From: Tissierella sp.
GTDB taxonomy: Bacteria; Bacillota; Clostridia; Tissierellales; Tissierellaceae
Assembly (NCBI RefSeq): GCF_031460495.1
Contig: NZ_JAVKTS010000007.1
Span: forward strand, 1 to 64,000
Direction: 5' to 3'
DNA: 64,000 nucleotides
Part shown: positions 19,959-28,885 of the stretch, piece after piece
Layout of the letters: each line of letters starts with the position of its first letter
How positions within the stretch are numbered: position 1 is the first letter of the stretch
Position numbers and translations under genes: made by a program
The notes under the pieces: generated by a model
What the model saw: only the letters and a program-made list of their open reading frames with translations
Databases searched by the model: none
Told to the model about the DNA's origin: nothing

Positions 19959-20182
19959 ATGCTTTTCCACGATATGAGCCATACTTTTAGTGTAAAACCT
20001 ACAAAAGGGTGAGATGGTACTAATCTCCCTCACTTTGGATGCTTGCCTGTTTTTGCGGTTATCATCTTATATAATGTTTCGTGTCGAAAAAATCATGTTT
20101 CATGCATCGGACGGTTTTTTTCGAGAAACATCAGCTACAATGAAAACACGATAGTAAAACAAAAAATCAAGGAGGAAAAATA
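19959..20182 (+). promoter_or_regulatory. Upstream region of the secreted-protein gene with large inverted repeat
   Basis: Arms 20074-20092 and 20115-20131 (ATGTTTC..TCGAAAAAA against TTTTTTTCGAGAAACAT) form an imperfect inverted repeat. Its loop contains tcatgtttcatgca, a 14-mer repeated directly at 22049-22062 beyond the gene. The region just before the ribosome binding site AAGGAGG is otherwise unremarkable. Confidence 0.5.
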
Positions 20183-22039
20183 ATGAAAAAACGAATTATG
20201 GGCATACTACTCACCCTGTGCATGGTACTCTCCATACTGCCGATGACGGCTTTCGCCGGATGTCCCATGGATGTGTTGATCGGAACAAATGAGCCATGGG
20301 CGATGACGAGAACCTTTGTCGTAGGCGATGCCTTTGACGGAATAGGGGAGATTTATGAACATAAAAAAGGTGGAATCATCTCCCATACCAAAAATAGGGA
20401 GTGGTGGGCAAATGGCGTTCAAATAAGGCAGGGCGACGTTTTCAAGCAGGTAGGGATGTATGAAATGATCATGCGATCGGGTAATATTGTGGCAACGCCA
20501 TATAATTTTGAAGTTGTCCCTCGCTTAGACCACGGATGGCAAAATGTCAGTGAACTTACACTTATCACACCGCCGAAAACCACCTATCGCCAAGGGGCGG
20601 ATCCTTTTGACCCAAGGGACATTGTCGTACGGGTTACTTTTAGGAACGGTCAGACACAGGATTTGGGCCACGAGGATTTAATGATTTTCGCAGGTTCCCG
20701 GGGTATGCGAAGTTACAAAGACGGGGTACGGGTTCTTCAAGGCTTCCGCTTTTTTGAAGCAGGAGAAAAAGATTTTATTGTAAAAGTGGCAAGTAAGCAG
20801 TTAACAATTCCATTTACAGTTACACCTTTTGTTACTTCTGTAGAATTAACTCAGCAACCTCAGAAAGGCGGCAACCGCACAGATACAACGATTCGTTCAA
20901 GCGACTTTGAAGTCCGTGCCACCTTCATAGACGGTAGTTCACAGCTTATTAACGGCGACTGCCTCCGTATATTAGGAAACGGCAACCGACTTTTTTTCGG
21001 CGGAGAGTACGATTTCGGCACAAGTCCGGTTACAGTAAATATAACTATGGGTAATTTTTCTAAAAAATGCGTACTTCATACTGTAGCAGGGCTTAACATC
21101 CTGTCATTCCCTAAAAAAACCACCTATAGTATAGGAGAGGGATTTGACATTACAGGTTTTAATGCAGTCATAAATGATAAGGGTAAAGATATAAATGTAA
21201 ATGATAGAATTACATTCTATATGGATAACGTGCAACTGACCCAGGGAAGGGGGTTCACAACTGCAAGAAAAAACAGAATAGTGGAAGTAAGGTACGCCGG
21301 TAGAAAGGTGGGAGAATATACCATTCATGTATATGACAAGACTGAATCTCTTCAATCTGCACCAGTATCTGCTCCGATAAAATCACCCGCAGCAGCTGTA
21401 ACAGTACCAGAAGTAAAAGTTCTTAATAACAAAGAATATGGCGGTGCACCTTACCGTGACAAGCCAGATGGCAAAGTTTTAGGTACAATCCCACAAGGTA
21501 CAAAGGTTTTATTATTGGAGAAAAGAAATGACGGATATGCATGGGTTCGATGGAATGGCATGGAATATTATGTTTGGGCTGAAAGAATAGAAATTCCTTC
21601 TTCTGCATCAACAACATCAAAAGCCCCAAATGCTAATGCTATTGTATTAGAATCCGGAGATTACTATATGAAGATTGGCGATAGATATATTTATCCTGCA
21701 GGAGGAAATAATTACTGGCTTGAGCTTTCAGATAAGAAGCCCCAAAAACCATTTAGCGTTAAACTTATTAAGAACAGTGCTGACCGTGGATCTGAATACA
21801 CAATCATGTATGACAGTCGCTATGTGTATATGGAAACAAGCTGCCCGACATCTATGCAATTGCACTCCAATAATGTACCCCATTCTTGGAGAATCAACAC
21901 ATATTCTAAATTCAGTACAATCAGGGATTACAAAAATCAATCGCTACTTGTAAACACTTTTGGAGGAGCAGTATTCGTTGCTTCCATCAGTGGTTCTGCT
22001 CCTGAATTAGGCAAAATCGTTTTCATCAAAGCTGATTAA
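20183..22039 (+). CDS. Secreted protein with Ig-like repeats and an SH3-like domain
   Basis: A 618-residue protein with a signal peptide (MKKRIMGILLTLCMVLSI, cut near AFA-G at about 26). Three related modules of roughly 85 residues follow at about 121-213, 215-300 and 303-385. Each opens like LITPPKTTYRQG or LSFPKKTTYSIG, and they resemble bacterial Ig-like (Big) domains. An SH3-like wall-binding module lies at about 408-472 (YRDKPDGKVLGTIPQGTKVLLL), and a C-terminal beta-rich domain of about 125 residues is not recognised. There is no LPxTG or membrane anchor. The first two-thirds uses G+C-rich codons (CGC, CCG, GGC) unlike its neighbours, suggesting transfer. Function is unknown; cell-surface binding is inferred. 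Confidence 0.8.
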   Translation: MKKRIMGILLTLCMVLSILPMTAFAGCPMDVLIGTNEPWAMTRTFVVGDAFDGIGEIYEHKKGGIISHTKNREWWANGVQIRQGDVFKQVGMYEMIMRSGNIVATPYNFEVVPRLDHGWQNVSELTLITPPKTTYRQGADPFDPRDIVVRVTFRNGQTQDLGHEDLMIFAGSRGMRSYKDGVRVLQGFRFFEAGEKDFIVKVASKQLTIPFTVTPFVTSVELTQQPQKGGNRTDTTIRSSDFEVRATFIDGSSQLINGDCLRILGNGNRLFFGGEYDFGTSPVTVNITMGNFSKKCVLHTVAGLNILSFPKKTTYSIGEGFDITGFNAVINDKGKDINVNDRITFYMDNVQLTQGRGFTTARKNRIVEVRYAGRKVGEYTIHVYDKTESLQSAPVSAPIKSPAAAVTVPEVKVLNNKEYGGAPYRDKPDGKVLGTIPQGTKVLLLEKRNDGYAWVRWNGMEYYVWAERIEIPSSASTTSKAPNANAIVLESGDYYMKIGDRYIYPAGGNNYWLELSDKKPQKPFSVKLIKNSADRGSEYTIMYDSRYVYMETSCPTSMQLHSNNVPHSWRINTYSKFSTIRDYKNQSLLVNTFGGAVFVASISGSAPELGKIVFIKAD

Positions 22040-22350
22040 CCCCTAAATTCATGTTTCATGCAGTGGGCGTGGATTTATTATCCTTCCTCTGGCCATTTTT
22101 AAACTTCTGATTCATAAATTAAGGGATGAACACCACTTTTATCGATGTGAAGCTTGAAACCTGGCCTGCGGACGGAAGACCCATAACCGAGAAAAGACTG
22201 TAGAAAAAGCATACGAAGCGTCATAAGCAACTTACACAAGATTTACACATGGTTAGTGATATGCGCCATTGAAATATCAATATTATAGTGCTAAGGATAT
22301 TGAAAACACCATTGTATATAGTGTGTTTTGGACTATTTAATTCAGTACAT
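22040..22350 (+). other. Intergenic remnant sequence after the secreted-protein gene
   Basis: It starts with the second tcatgtttcatgca copy (22049-22062). A G+C-richer stretch holds a 25-codon open frame at 22126-22203 (MNTTFIDVKLETWPADGRP), not recognised and lacking a well-spaced ribosome binding site. From about 22273 to 22355 the sequence is alignable with 23652-23734 (shared blocks such as gtacatcaatt). Confidence 0.5.
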
Positions 22351-22369
22351 CAATTATGTAAGAGATAAT
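22351..22369 (+). repeat. rpsI-tail repeat, copy 2 (putative internal att site)
   Basis: caattatgtaagagataat, 14 of 19 bases identical to copies 1 and 3; the five differences are clustered in the centre. It shares upstream sequence with copy 3 and the downstream attta with copy 1, as expected for a junction between two tandem elements. Confidence 0.55.
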
Positions 22370-22390
22370 ATTTATAATATTAAAGTCAAA

Positions 22391-22415
22391 GAGTCACATA
22401 AATGTGGCTCTTTTA
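22391..22415 (+). terminator. Terminator after rpsI-tail copy 2
   Basis: gagtcaca (22391-22398) pairs with tgtggctc (22403-22410), then TTTTA. Confidence 0.7.
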
Positions 22416-22440
22416 TTCTGCTTAGAACATGCTATGATAA

Positions 22441-22476
22441 AAATGCACCCTGTCATTTATATGACAGGGTGCATTT
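22441..22476 (-). terminator. Terminator of the alcohol dehydrogenase gene
   Basis: Perfect 16-pair palindrome (aaatgcaccctgtcat and its complement) with a four-base loop. On the minus strand it ends in ATTTTTA, and it can act in both directions. Confidence 0.8.
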
Positions 22477-22531
22477 TAAAATTATTATAAACTTAAGTAT
22501 TCTTTATATTTGATTATTATATTGTTAAAAA

Positions 22532-23497
22532 TTATCGATCTTCATCCTTTATCATTGCAACCATTCTGCCCTTTATTCCACCATCTTTTAGTTTATCAAG
22601 ACCTTCTGCAATTTCATCAAAACCAATTTCAATTATTTCAGGTTGAAGATCTCCTGAGGCAATAAGCTTATAAACTTCAGCTATATCTTGAGCTGAACCG
22701 CCATTACTGCCCACAACTTCAGCTTGTTTAGTAATTAGAGTCATAATATTGAGAGTAGTTTCTAGTTTTGCCATACCTACAACAACAACACGACCGCGTT
22801 TCTTAACAACTTCAAGAGCTTGCGCCGTTGATTCACCTGAACCAGCAAAATCTATAATAACATCTAGATCAAATTGAGCCAATTGGTCTACACTTTCAAC
22901 TACTTCTTTGCATCCTAAAGCAAGAGCTTTTTCACGAGCTACAGGATTTCTTGATGAAGCATAAACTTCACAACCTTTAAGAACAGCTATACGAGCACCA
23001 ATTTGTCCTAATCCGCCTATACCAATCATACCAACCTTCATACCTGCTTCTACCTTACCAATATTAACTACAGCGTGGTAAGAAGTCATTCCAGCATCTG
23101 TTGCAGCAGCTGCCTCAGCAAAATTTACTCCCTCAGGTACGGGAACTAACATTTCAGCTGGAACTGCTGATTTTGTAGCATAACCTCCATCTCTACCATA
23201 GCTTGGCCCAGTTCCGTCTGACGCAAACATAGGACAAACACCAACTTTATCTCCTACTTTATATCCTTCAACTCCAGGGCCTATTTCACTTATAACTCCT
23301 GCAAATTCATGGCCAAGTATACATGGTCGTTTAGTTATAAGACCTAGCCATCCTTCATCTTCTAAAGCACCTACATCTGAATGACACAAGCCTGTTGCCA
23401 TAACATCCAAAACAACATATCCTTCTTTTGCTATGGGATCTTCCTTTTTAATTAATGTTAGTGGTTCATGTGTAGTAGTAAATTGCCAACCTTTCAT
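22532..23497 (-). CDS. Zinc-dependent alcohol dehydrogenase (MDR family)
   Basis: NAD(P)-dependent oxidoreductase of the medium-chain family, 321 residues. Catalytic zinc residues are Cys38 (GLCHSD) and His63-Glu64 in GHEFAGVISEIGPGVEGYKVG; the nucleotide-binding loop is GIGGLGQIGARIA. The structural-zinc lobe (the four-cysteine cluster after VGD) is missing and replaced by CPMFASDGTGPSYGRDGG, which explains the short length. The substrate cannot be told. It lies alone, between rpsI-tail copies 2 and 3, with codon use like the host. Confidence 0.88.
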   Translation of the reverse strand: MKGWQFTTTHEPLTLIKKEDPIAKEGYVVLDVMATGLCHSDVGALEDEGWLGLITKRPCILGHEFAGVISEIGPGVEGYKVGDKVGVCPMFASDGTGPSYGRDGGYATKSAVPAEMLVPVPEGVNFAEAAAATDAGMTSYHAVVNIGKVEAGMKVGMIGIGGLGQIGARIAVLKGCEVYASSRNPVAREKALALGCKEVVESVDQLAQFDLDVIIDFAGSGESTAQALEVVKKRGRVVVVGMAKLETTLNIMTLITKQAEVVGSNGGSAQDIAEVYKLIASGDLQPEIIEIGFDEIAEGLDKLKDGGIKGRMVAMIKDEDR

Positions 23498-23729
23498 AAT
23501 AAACCTCCTAAGATATTTATTTTGCTAACTCCTTGTTAATTATATATTTAACGAAAAATATAAACAATAGACAAAAATGCTAAGTGAAGGAAACATAAAA
23601 AACACTTTTGTCAATAATCAATTTATGCACGGTCAGAAATGATAAATTTAAAATTATCAATATATAGTGTTAGTAACCTTGATATTAGTACTATATATAA
23701 TGTATTTAAGAAATATTAGTTTCGTACAT
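23498..23729 (-). promoter_or_regulatory. Upstream region of the alcohol dehydrogenase gene and right arm of the putative element
   Basis: Contains the adh ribosome binding site (AGGAGG on the minus strand at about 23505) and an imperfect inverted repeat (tagacaaaaatg with cacttttgtca). From about 23652 there is a stretch similar to the sequence before rpsI-tail copy 2 (atcaatat.atagtg, ttga, tatata, gtacatcaatt). No confident promoter is assigned. Confidence 0.4.
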
Positions 23730-23748
23730 CAATTCTCAAAGAGATAAT
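23730..23748 (+). repeat. rpsI-tail repeat, copy 3 (putative att site, right)
   Basis: Identical over 19 bases to the end of rpsI at 19890-19908. The sequence after it differs from copies 1 and 2, so it may be the original chromosomal DNA downstream of rpsI. Confidence 0.65.
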
Positions 23749-23751
23749 CAA

Positions 23752-23776
23752 AAGCACTGGACTAGCAGTGCTTTTT
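23752..23776 (+). terminator. Terminator after rpsI-tail copy 3
   Basis: aagcactg pairs with cagtgctt around gactag, followed by TTTTT. Possibly the ancestral rpsI terminator. Confidence 0.75.
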
Positions 23777-23845
23777 CTTATGTTTATTTTTTACTATGGA
23801 ATATACTCAATATAATTGCAATATATTTCTATAGGAGGGGGTAGA

Positions 23846-24571
23846 ATGAGAATAATAATAATTAGGAAGAAGTATCTGCTCTTGTTTATAATGATTATAT
23901 TTATGATTATTGGTTATAGACATATATCACAAAAAGGAAGAAAAGCTATACCTGTAACTTATTTACCGATTTCTAACAAAATAATAGTTATAGACCCTGG
24001 ACATGGAGGGGTAGACCCTGGAGCAGTCAGTAAAAATGGTGTTAAAGAAGATGAAATCAATTTGATAATAGCTTTAAAACTAAAGAGATTAATAGAGCAA
24101 AGTGGTGGAATAGTTATTATGACTAGAGAGACAGATAAAGGATTATATACCTCGGAGTCAAAAACACTTAGGCAAATGAAAACAGAAGATTTGCATAATA
24201 GAAAGAAGCTTATAGATGCTAGTGAAAGTGATGTATTTATATCAATACATTTAAATAGCTTTATCAGATCAACATATTATGGTGCTCAAACTTTTTATAA
24301 AGAGGATTCAAAGGAAAGTGAAAATTTTGCATTAACTATACAAAAAGAACTAAGAAATATATTAGATAAGGAAAACAATAGGCAGCCACAACATAGAGAC
24401 GATGTATTTCTCTTAAATGAAGTTAGCATTCCTTCAGTATTAGTAGAATGTGGATTTCTCTCAAATAGCAAAGAAGAGGAACTATTAATAGATGAAACAT
24501 ATCAAGAAAAAATTGCTTGGTCAATATATATTGGTTTGATGAATTATTTTAGTCAAGCAGATATAGATTAA
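23846..24571 (+). CDS. cwlD: N-acetylmuramoyl-L-alanine amidase, CwlD type
   Basis: Cleaves stem peptides from muramic acid; CwlD works with PdaA to make muramic-delta-lactam in the spore cortex, the mark read by germination enzymes. It has 241 residues from the ATG at 23846, behind AGGAGGGGG; the upstream in-frame start at 23816 has no ribosome binding site. One N-terminal membrane segment (about 8-25) is followed by an Amidase_3 domain with zinc residues in DPGHGGVDPG, the Glu of KEDEIN, SIHLN, and the catalytic Glu in VECGFLSN. CwlD rather than a vegetative amidase is inferred from size and architecture. Confidence 0.85.
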   Translation: MRIIIIRKKYLLLFIMIIFMIIGYRHISQKGRKAIPVTYLPISNKIIVIDPGHGGVDPGAVSKNGVKEDEINLIIALKLKRLIEQSGGIVIMTRETDKGLYTSESKTLRQMKTEDLHNRKKLIDASESDVFISIHLNSFIRSTYYGAQTFYKEDSKESENFALTIQKELRNILDKENNRQPQHRDDVFLLNEVSIPSVLVECGFLSNSKEEELLIDETYQEKIAWSIYIGLMNYFSQADID

Positions 24572-24594
24572 TAAATTTATATGTTAATAAAATC

Positions 24595-24721
24595 TGTGGA
24601 TATAACTTATTGATTGTGAATATCAATTAGATAAAATTGAAAATACACTATAATTCATATTTATAAGAAGGACTATGGTTTACATAAATTATCCACCGAC
24701 GATTGTGGATAATGTGGATAA
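24595..24721. other. Cluster of DnaA boxes between convergent genes
   Basis: Two perfect boxes TGTGGATAA abut at 24704-24712 and 24713-24721. A TTATCCACC box in the opposite orientation lies at 24689-24697, and TGTGGATAT at 24595-24603. The region carries no promoter for either flanking gene, since cwlD and the reductase gene converge here. Confidence 0.6.
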
Positions 24722-24733
24722 AGTGGACTATAT

Positions 24734-24763
24734 AAAAGGAAGGGTTATTAAACCCTTCCTTTT
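24734..24763. terminator. Bidirectional terminator between cwlD and the aldo/keto reductase gene
   Basis: aaaaggaagggtt pairs perfectly with aacccttcctttt around atta; T-runs lie on both strands. Confidence 0.85.
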
Positions 24764-24770
24764 ATGAAAT

Positions 24771-25901
24771 CTATTTTAATACAAGATCTGCATCTTTTAA
24801 GTGCTTAATAATATCTAGATGTTGAGGGCATACAGATTCGCAAGCACCGCATTCAACACATTTACTGGCATCTATTTCTTGTTCAATATATCTGCTATAG
24901 CTATCCTTTGATACAGTCTCAGTACCATAGACATATATATTATTATATAATTCAAAGATGTTTGGTATAGAAACTTTCTGTGGACAAGGTAAGCAGTATT
25001 CACAGCTTGTACATCCTACTTTCACATTCTTTTCATATAAAGCAGTTACTTCATCAACGATCTTTAGCTCTTGATCAGTCAAGGAATTAGGAATTGCATC
25101 ATTAGCAGTCTTTACATTTTCAATTACATGATCCATAGTTGACATTCCAGATAATACAACAGATACCTCCTCAAAATTATAAATCCATTTTAAAGCCCAT
25201 TCAGCGGGAGATCTTTTAATATTACTCTTATTCCAAATAGCTGATATTTCTTCAGAAGCATTTGACAATTTTCCACCTTTAATAGGCTCCATTATCACTA
25301 AGGATATTTCTTTTTCGGCAGCATATCTCATACCCTCAAGTCCTGTCTGATATTGGCGATCCATGTAGTTTAATTGAATCTGACAAAAATCCCAAGGATA
25401 CGAGTCTACAATAGTTTTAAAGATGTCTAAATTATCGTGAAATGAAAATCCTGCGTATTTTATCTTTCCTTTTCTCTTTGCTTCATCAAGGAACCCTAAA
25501 ACATTTAATTCATAGATTTTATTCCAAGTCTTTTCTGACAATGAATGAAGAAGATAAAAATCAATATAATCAGTTTGAAGTCTTTTAAGCTGTTCATCTA
25601 AGTAATTCTCAAAATCCTCATATGAATTAGTCAACCATGCTGGTAGTTTAGTAGCTAAATATACTTTTTCCCTATAACCTTTACTTAATACCTCTCCAAC
25701 AAATTCTTCACTATTTCCCTTATGGTATGGATAAGCGGTATCAATATAATTTATACCATTATCAATTCCATAGATTAGCATCTTGCTAGCTAAGTCTTTG
25801 TCAATCTTACCAGAATCACCTTCTAATATTGGAAATCTCATGCATCCAAAGCCCAATTTGGATACTTTTAGCTTGTCCTTTGTAAAATAACAGTATTGCA
25901 T
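24771..25901 (-). CDS. Aldo/keto reductase with C-terminal 4Fe-4S domain
   Basis: A 376-residue protein: an aldo/keto reductase barrel (about 1-275) with the catalytic Asp-Tyr pair in NYIDTAYPYHKGNSEEFVG, then a ferredoxin-like tail with two cysteine clusters, CTSCEYCLPCP (about 297-307) and CVECGACESVCP (about 351-362). Such fusions are common in anaerobic Firmicutes and probably pass electrons between the iron-sulfur clusters and a carbonyl substrate, which is unknown. ATG follows GAGGAGG on the minus strand. It is divergent from the gcv operon. Confidence 0.88.
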   Translation of the reverse strand: MQYCYFTKDKLKVSKLGFGCMRFPILEGDSGKIDKDLASKMLIYGIDNGINYIDTAYPYHKGNSEEFVGEVLSKGYREKVYLATKLPAWLTNSYEDFENYLDEQLKRLQTDYIDFYLLHSLSEKTWNKIYELNVLGFLDEAKRKGKIKYAGFSFHDNLDIFKTIVDSYPWDFCQIQLNYMDRQYQTGLEGMRYAAEKEISLVIMEPIKGGKLSNASEEISAIWNKSNIKRSPAEWALKWIYNFEEVSVVLSGMSTMDHVIENVKTANDAIPNSLTDQELKIVDEVTALYEKNVKVGCTSCEYCLPCPQKVSIPNIFELYNNIYVYGTETVSKDSYSRYIEQEIDASKCVECGACESVCPQHLDIIKHLKDADLVLK

Positions 25902-26037
25902 ATTTTTTCCTCCTCTTGTATAATTAAATCGATACTACTAATATTATACAATTAAAATTATCTAAACTAAAGGAGTTTATTTTTACTTTATAAGGGTAAC
26001 ATACATGTAGTGTCAAATTATAGGAAGGAGTGGTTAA

Positions 26038-27132
26038 ATGGAAGCAAAGAAGACCCCATTATATGATGAACATGTGAAATTGGGAGGTAAAGTAGTTGAT
26101 TATGCAGGCTGGTTCCTTCCAGTGCAATACGAAGGCTTAGTAGCAGAACATGAAGCAGTTAGAAATGCAGCAGGTTTATTTGATGTATCTCACATGGGTG
26201 AAATTACAGTAAAAGGAAAGGATGCTTTAGCATATGTAGACTATCTTATGACAAATGATATAACTAAGATAGTAGACAATCAAGTAATCTATACTTTTAT
26301 GTGTATGCCAAATGGAGGAGTAGTGGATGATTTATTAGTTTACAGGTTTGATAACAATGATTTTTACTTAGTTGTAAATGCTTCAAACGCTGATAAAGAT
26401 TTTAAATGGATGCTTGATCAAAAGGGTAACTTCGATGTAGAAATAACTAACATTTCCGACAGTGTGGGAGAAGTTGCAATACAAGGACCTCTAGCTCAGC
26501 AAATATTACAAAAACTAACGAAGACAGATTTAAATAAAATCACATTCTTTACATTAGATAGAAATGTTGATATCAATGGAGTAGAATGCATGGTATCAAG
26601 AACTGGATATACTGGAGAAGATGGTTTTGAAGTATATACAACTAATGAAGGAATAGTAAAAGTATGGAATGACATAATGGAAGCTGGAAAAGAAGAAGGA
26701 ATTAAACCAACAGGATTAGGATGTAGAGATACTCTTAGATTTGAAGCATCATTACCATTATATGGACATGAAATGTCTGAAGAAATCAACCCATTAGAAG
26801 CTGGATTCAAATACTTTGTAAAGCTTGATAAGGAAGGGGATTTTATAGGTAAAGAAGCTCTGAATAAACTATGGAGCGATGGTCTTAAGAGAAAATTAGC
26901 TGGATTTGAAATGATCGATAGAGGAATTCCAAGAGAAGGATATGAAATACAAAAAGATGGAGTAACAATAGGTCATGTAACTACAGGCTATATGTCCCCT
27001 ACTCTAAAGAAAAATATTGGTAATGCACTAATTTCAACAGAATTTACTGAGTTAGGTACAGAAGTTGATATAATAATAAGAAACAAACCAGCTAAAGCTA
27101 AAATAGTAAGCAAGAAATTCTTAAAAAAATAA
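26038..27132 (+). CDS. gcvT: Glycine cleavage system T protein (aminomethyltransferase)
   Basis: Transfers the methylene group from aminomethyl-lipoyl-H to tetrahydrofolate, releasing ammonia. It has 364 residues with [47 protein letters not shown] and [20 protein letters not shown], all typical. ATG follows GGAAGGAG. First gene of gcvT-gcvH-gcvPA-gcvPB-lpd. The 136-base upstream gap shows no glycine-riboswitch-like structure. Confidence 0.97.
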   Translation: MEAKKTPLYDEHVKLGGKVVDYAGWFLPVQYEGLVAEHEAVRNAAGLFDVSHMGEITVKGKDALAYVDYLMTNDITKIVDNQVIYTFMCMPNGGVVDDLLVYRFDNNDFYLVVNASNADKDFKWMLDQKGNFDVEITNISDSVGEVAIQGPLAQQILQKLTKTDLNKITFFTLDRNVDINGVECMVSRTGYTGEDGFEVYTTNEGIVKVWNDIMEAGKEEGIKPTGLGCRDTLRFEASLPLYGHEMSEEINPLEAGFKYFVKLDKEGDFIGKEALNKLWSDGLKRKLAGFEMIDRGIPREGYEIQKDGVTIGHVTTGYMSPTLKKNIGNALISTEFTELGTEVDIIIRNKPAKAKIVSKKFLKK

Positions 27133-27151
27133 AAAATTAGGAGGGTTAATA

Positions 27152-27535
27152 ATGAAAGTAGTTAAAGATTTATTTTACACAAATGATCATGAATGGGTTA
27201 AAGTTGAAGGTAATGTTGGGGTTATAGGTATAGCAGATTATGCACAACATCATTTAGGAGACATAGTTTATGTAGAACTACCTGAAGTTGATGATGAAAT
27301 TGCTAAAGGAGATTCATTTGCAGCTATAGAATCAGTTAAAGCAGCATCAGACATTTATATGCCAGTTGGTGGAAAAGTAATAGAAATAAATGAAGAATTA
27401 ATTGATGATCCAGCTCTTTTAAATGCAGATGCATATGAAAACTGGATGATTAAAGTAGAGATATCAGATAAGGCTGAACTAGATGAATTAATGACAAGTG
27501 AGGACTACGAAAAGTTTTTAGCTGAGGAGGAATAA
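27152..27535 (+). CDS. gcvH: Glycine cleavage system H protein
   Basis: Lipoyl carrier that shuttles the aminomethyl group between P, T and L proteins. It has 127 residues, with the lipoylated lysine Lys63 in [10 protein letters not shown]. It has DHEWVKVEG near the start and [14 protein letters not shown] near the end. The next gene starts three bases after the stop. Confidence 0.97.
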   Translation: MKVVKDLFYTNDHEWVKVEGNVGVIGIADYAQHHLGDIVYVELPEVDDEIAKGDSFAAIESVKAASDIYMPVGGKVIEINEELIDDPALLNADAYENWMIKVEISDKAELDELMTSEDYEKFLAEEE

Positions 27536-27538
27536 AAT

Positions 27539-28885
27539 ATGTATCCATACATTCCAACGACTCACGAAGATGAACAGGAAATGTTAAAGTCCATAGGACT
27601 TAATTCATTAGATGATTTATTTAGTGATATTCCAGAGGATATGCGTTTAAATAGGGAATTGAAGCTACCTAAGTCAAAGAGTGAATTAGAAGTTAAAAAT
27701 TATCTAACTTCTTTAGCAAATAAAAACTGTTCACTAAGTGAATTGACTTGTTTCCTTGGAGCAGGAGCATATGATCATTATATTCCATCAGTAGTAGACC
27801 ATATTATTTCAAGATCAGAATATTATACATCATATACACCTTATCAACCTGAGATAAGCCAAGGAACATTACAATATATATTTGAGTTTCAAACATTAAT
27901 AGCTAACCTTACAGGAATGGATATAGCAAATGCTTCACTTTATGATGGTGGAACTGCTGTTGTAGAAGCTGCTTTAATGGCTGCTGCATCTTCTAAGAAA
28001 GATGAGATAATCATATCTAAGACTGTAAGACCAGAGTCAATACAAATCCTTAAAACATATGCTCATGTTCAAAACCTAAAGGTTATTGAAATAGATATGA
28101 AAGATGGAGTTACTGACCTTGAAGAATTAGATAAACATGTAAATGATAATACTGCAGCTGTAATAGTTCAAAGCCCAAACTTCTTTGGAATTATTGAGGA
28201 CTTAAAAGCTACAGGAGAAATTGCTCATAAGGCTAAAAAAGCTAGCTTCATTGCTTCAGTTGACCCAATTTCCCTTGGTATATTAAAGAAACCAGGAGAA
28301 TTAGGAGTTGATGTAGTAGTAGGAGAAGGTCAAGGCTTGGGTATACCCGTTGCATTTGGTGGACCATATCTAGGATTTATGGCTACTAAGAGTGATTATA
28401 TGAGAAAATTACCAGGTAGAGTAGTAGGGGAGACTGTAGATAAGAATGGAAAGAGATCTTATGTACTAACACTTACAGCTCGTGAACAACATATCAGAAG
28501 AGAAAAAGCTACTTCTAATATTTGTTCTAACCAAGGTTTAAATGTACTTGCAGCTACTGTATATATGGTTACTTTAGGCAAAGAAGGACTAAAAGAAGTT
28601 GCTATGCAAAGTACAAAGAAGGCTCATTATGCTTTTGAGCAACTTACCAAATCAGGTAAATATAAGCCACTTTTTGATAAACCTTTCTTTAAAGAATTTG
28701 CTATAACATCTGATATTGATGCTGATAGTATAAATATGAAGCTTAGAAAAGAAAATATAGTAGGCGGATATCACCTAGGGAAGGATTATTCCCAGTTTAA
28801 AAATGCTGTGTTATATGCAGTGACAGAGAAGAGGACTAAGGAAGAAATAGACAAATTAAGTAGTGTATTGGAGGGGATAAAATGA
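27539..28885 (+). CDS. gcvPA: Glycine dehydrogenase (decarboxylating) subunit 1
   Basis: First half of the split P protein, which decarboxylates glycine with pyridoxal phosphate. It has 448 residues from [16 protein letters not shown]. Recognisable are [37 protein letters not shown] and [20 protein letters not shown]. The last four bases overlap the start of gcvPB (ATGA), so the two subunits are probably made in equal amounts. Confidence 0.97.
   Translation: MYPYIPTTHEDEQEMLKSIGLNSLDDLFSDIPEDMRLNRELKLPKSKSELEVKNYLTSLANKNCSLSELTCFLGAGAYDHYIPSVVDHIISRSEYYTSYTPYQPEISQGTLQYIFEFQTLIANLTGMDIANASLYDGGTAVVEAALMAAASSKKDEIIISKTVRPESIQILKTYAHVQNLKVIEIDMKDGVTDLEELDKHVNDNTAAVIVQSPNFFGIIEDLKATGEIAHKAKKASFIASVDPISLGILKKPGELGVDVVVGEGQGLGIPVAFGGPYLGFMATKSDYMRKLPGRVVGETVDKNGKRSYVLTLTAREQHIRREKATSNICSNQGLNVLAATVYMVTLGKEGLKEVAMQSTKKAHYAFEQLTKSGKYKPLFDKPFFKEFAITSDIDADSINMKLRKENIVGGYHLGKDYSQFKNAVLYAVTEKRTKEEIDKLSSVLEGIK

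Noticed and set aside
21675-21953. 92-codon frame inside the secreted-protein gene
   Set aside because: Alternate-frame shadow; the main frame continues without interruption and fits the domain layout.
22328-22513. 61-codon open frame across the second rpsI-tail repeat
   Set aside because: It runs through two terminator palindromes and the att-like repeat, has no ribosome binding site, and the protein is low-complexity.
25902-26037. Glycine riboswitch before gcvT
   Set aside because: The gap is short and divergent, and I could not find paired aptamer-like stems or an expression-platform terminator.
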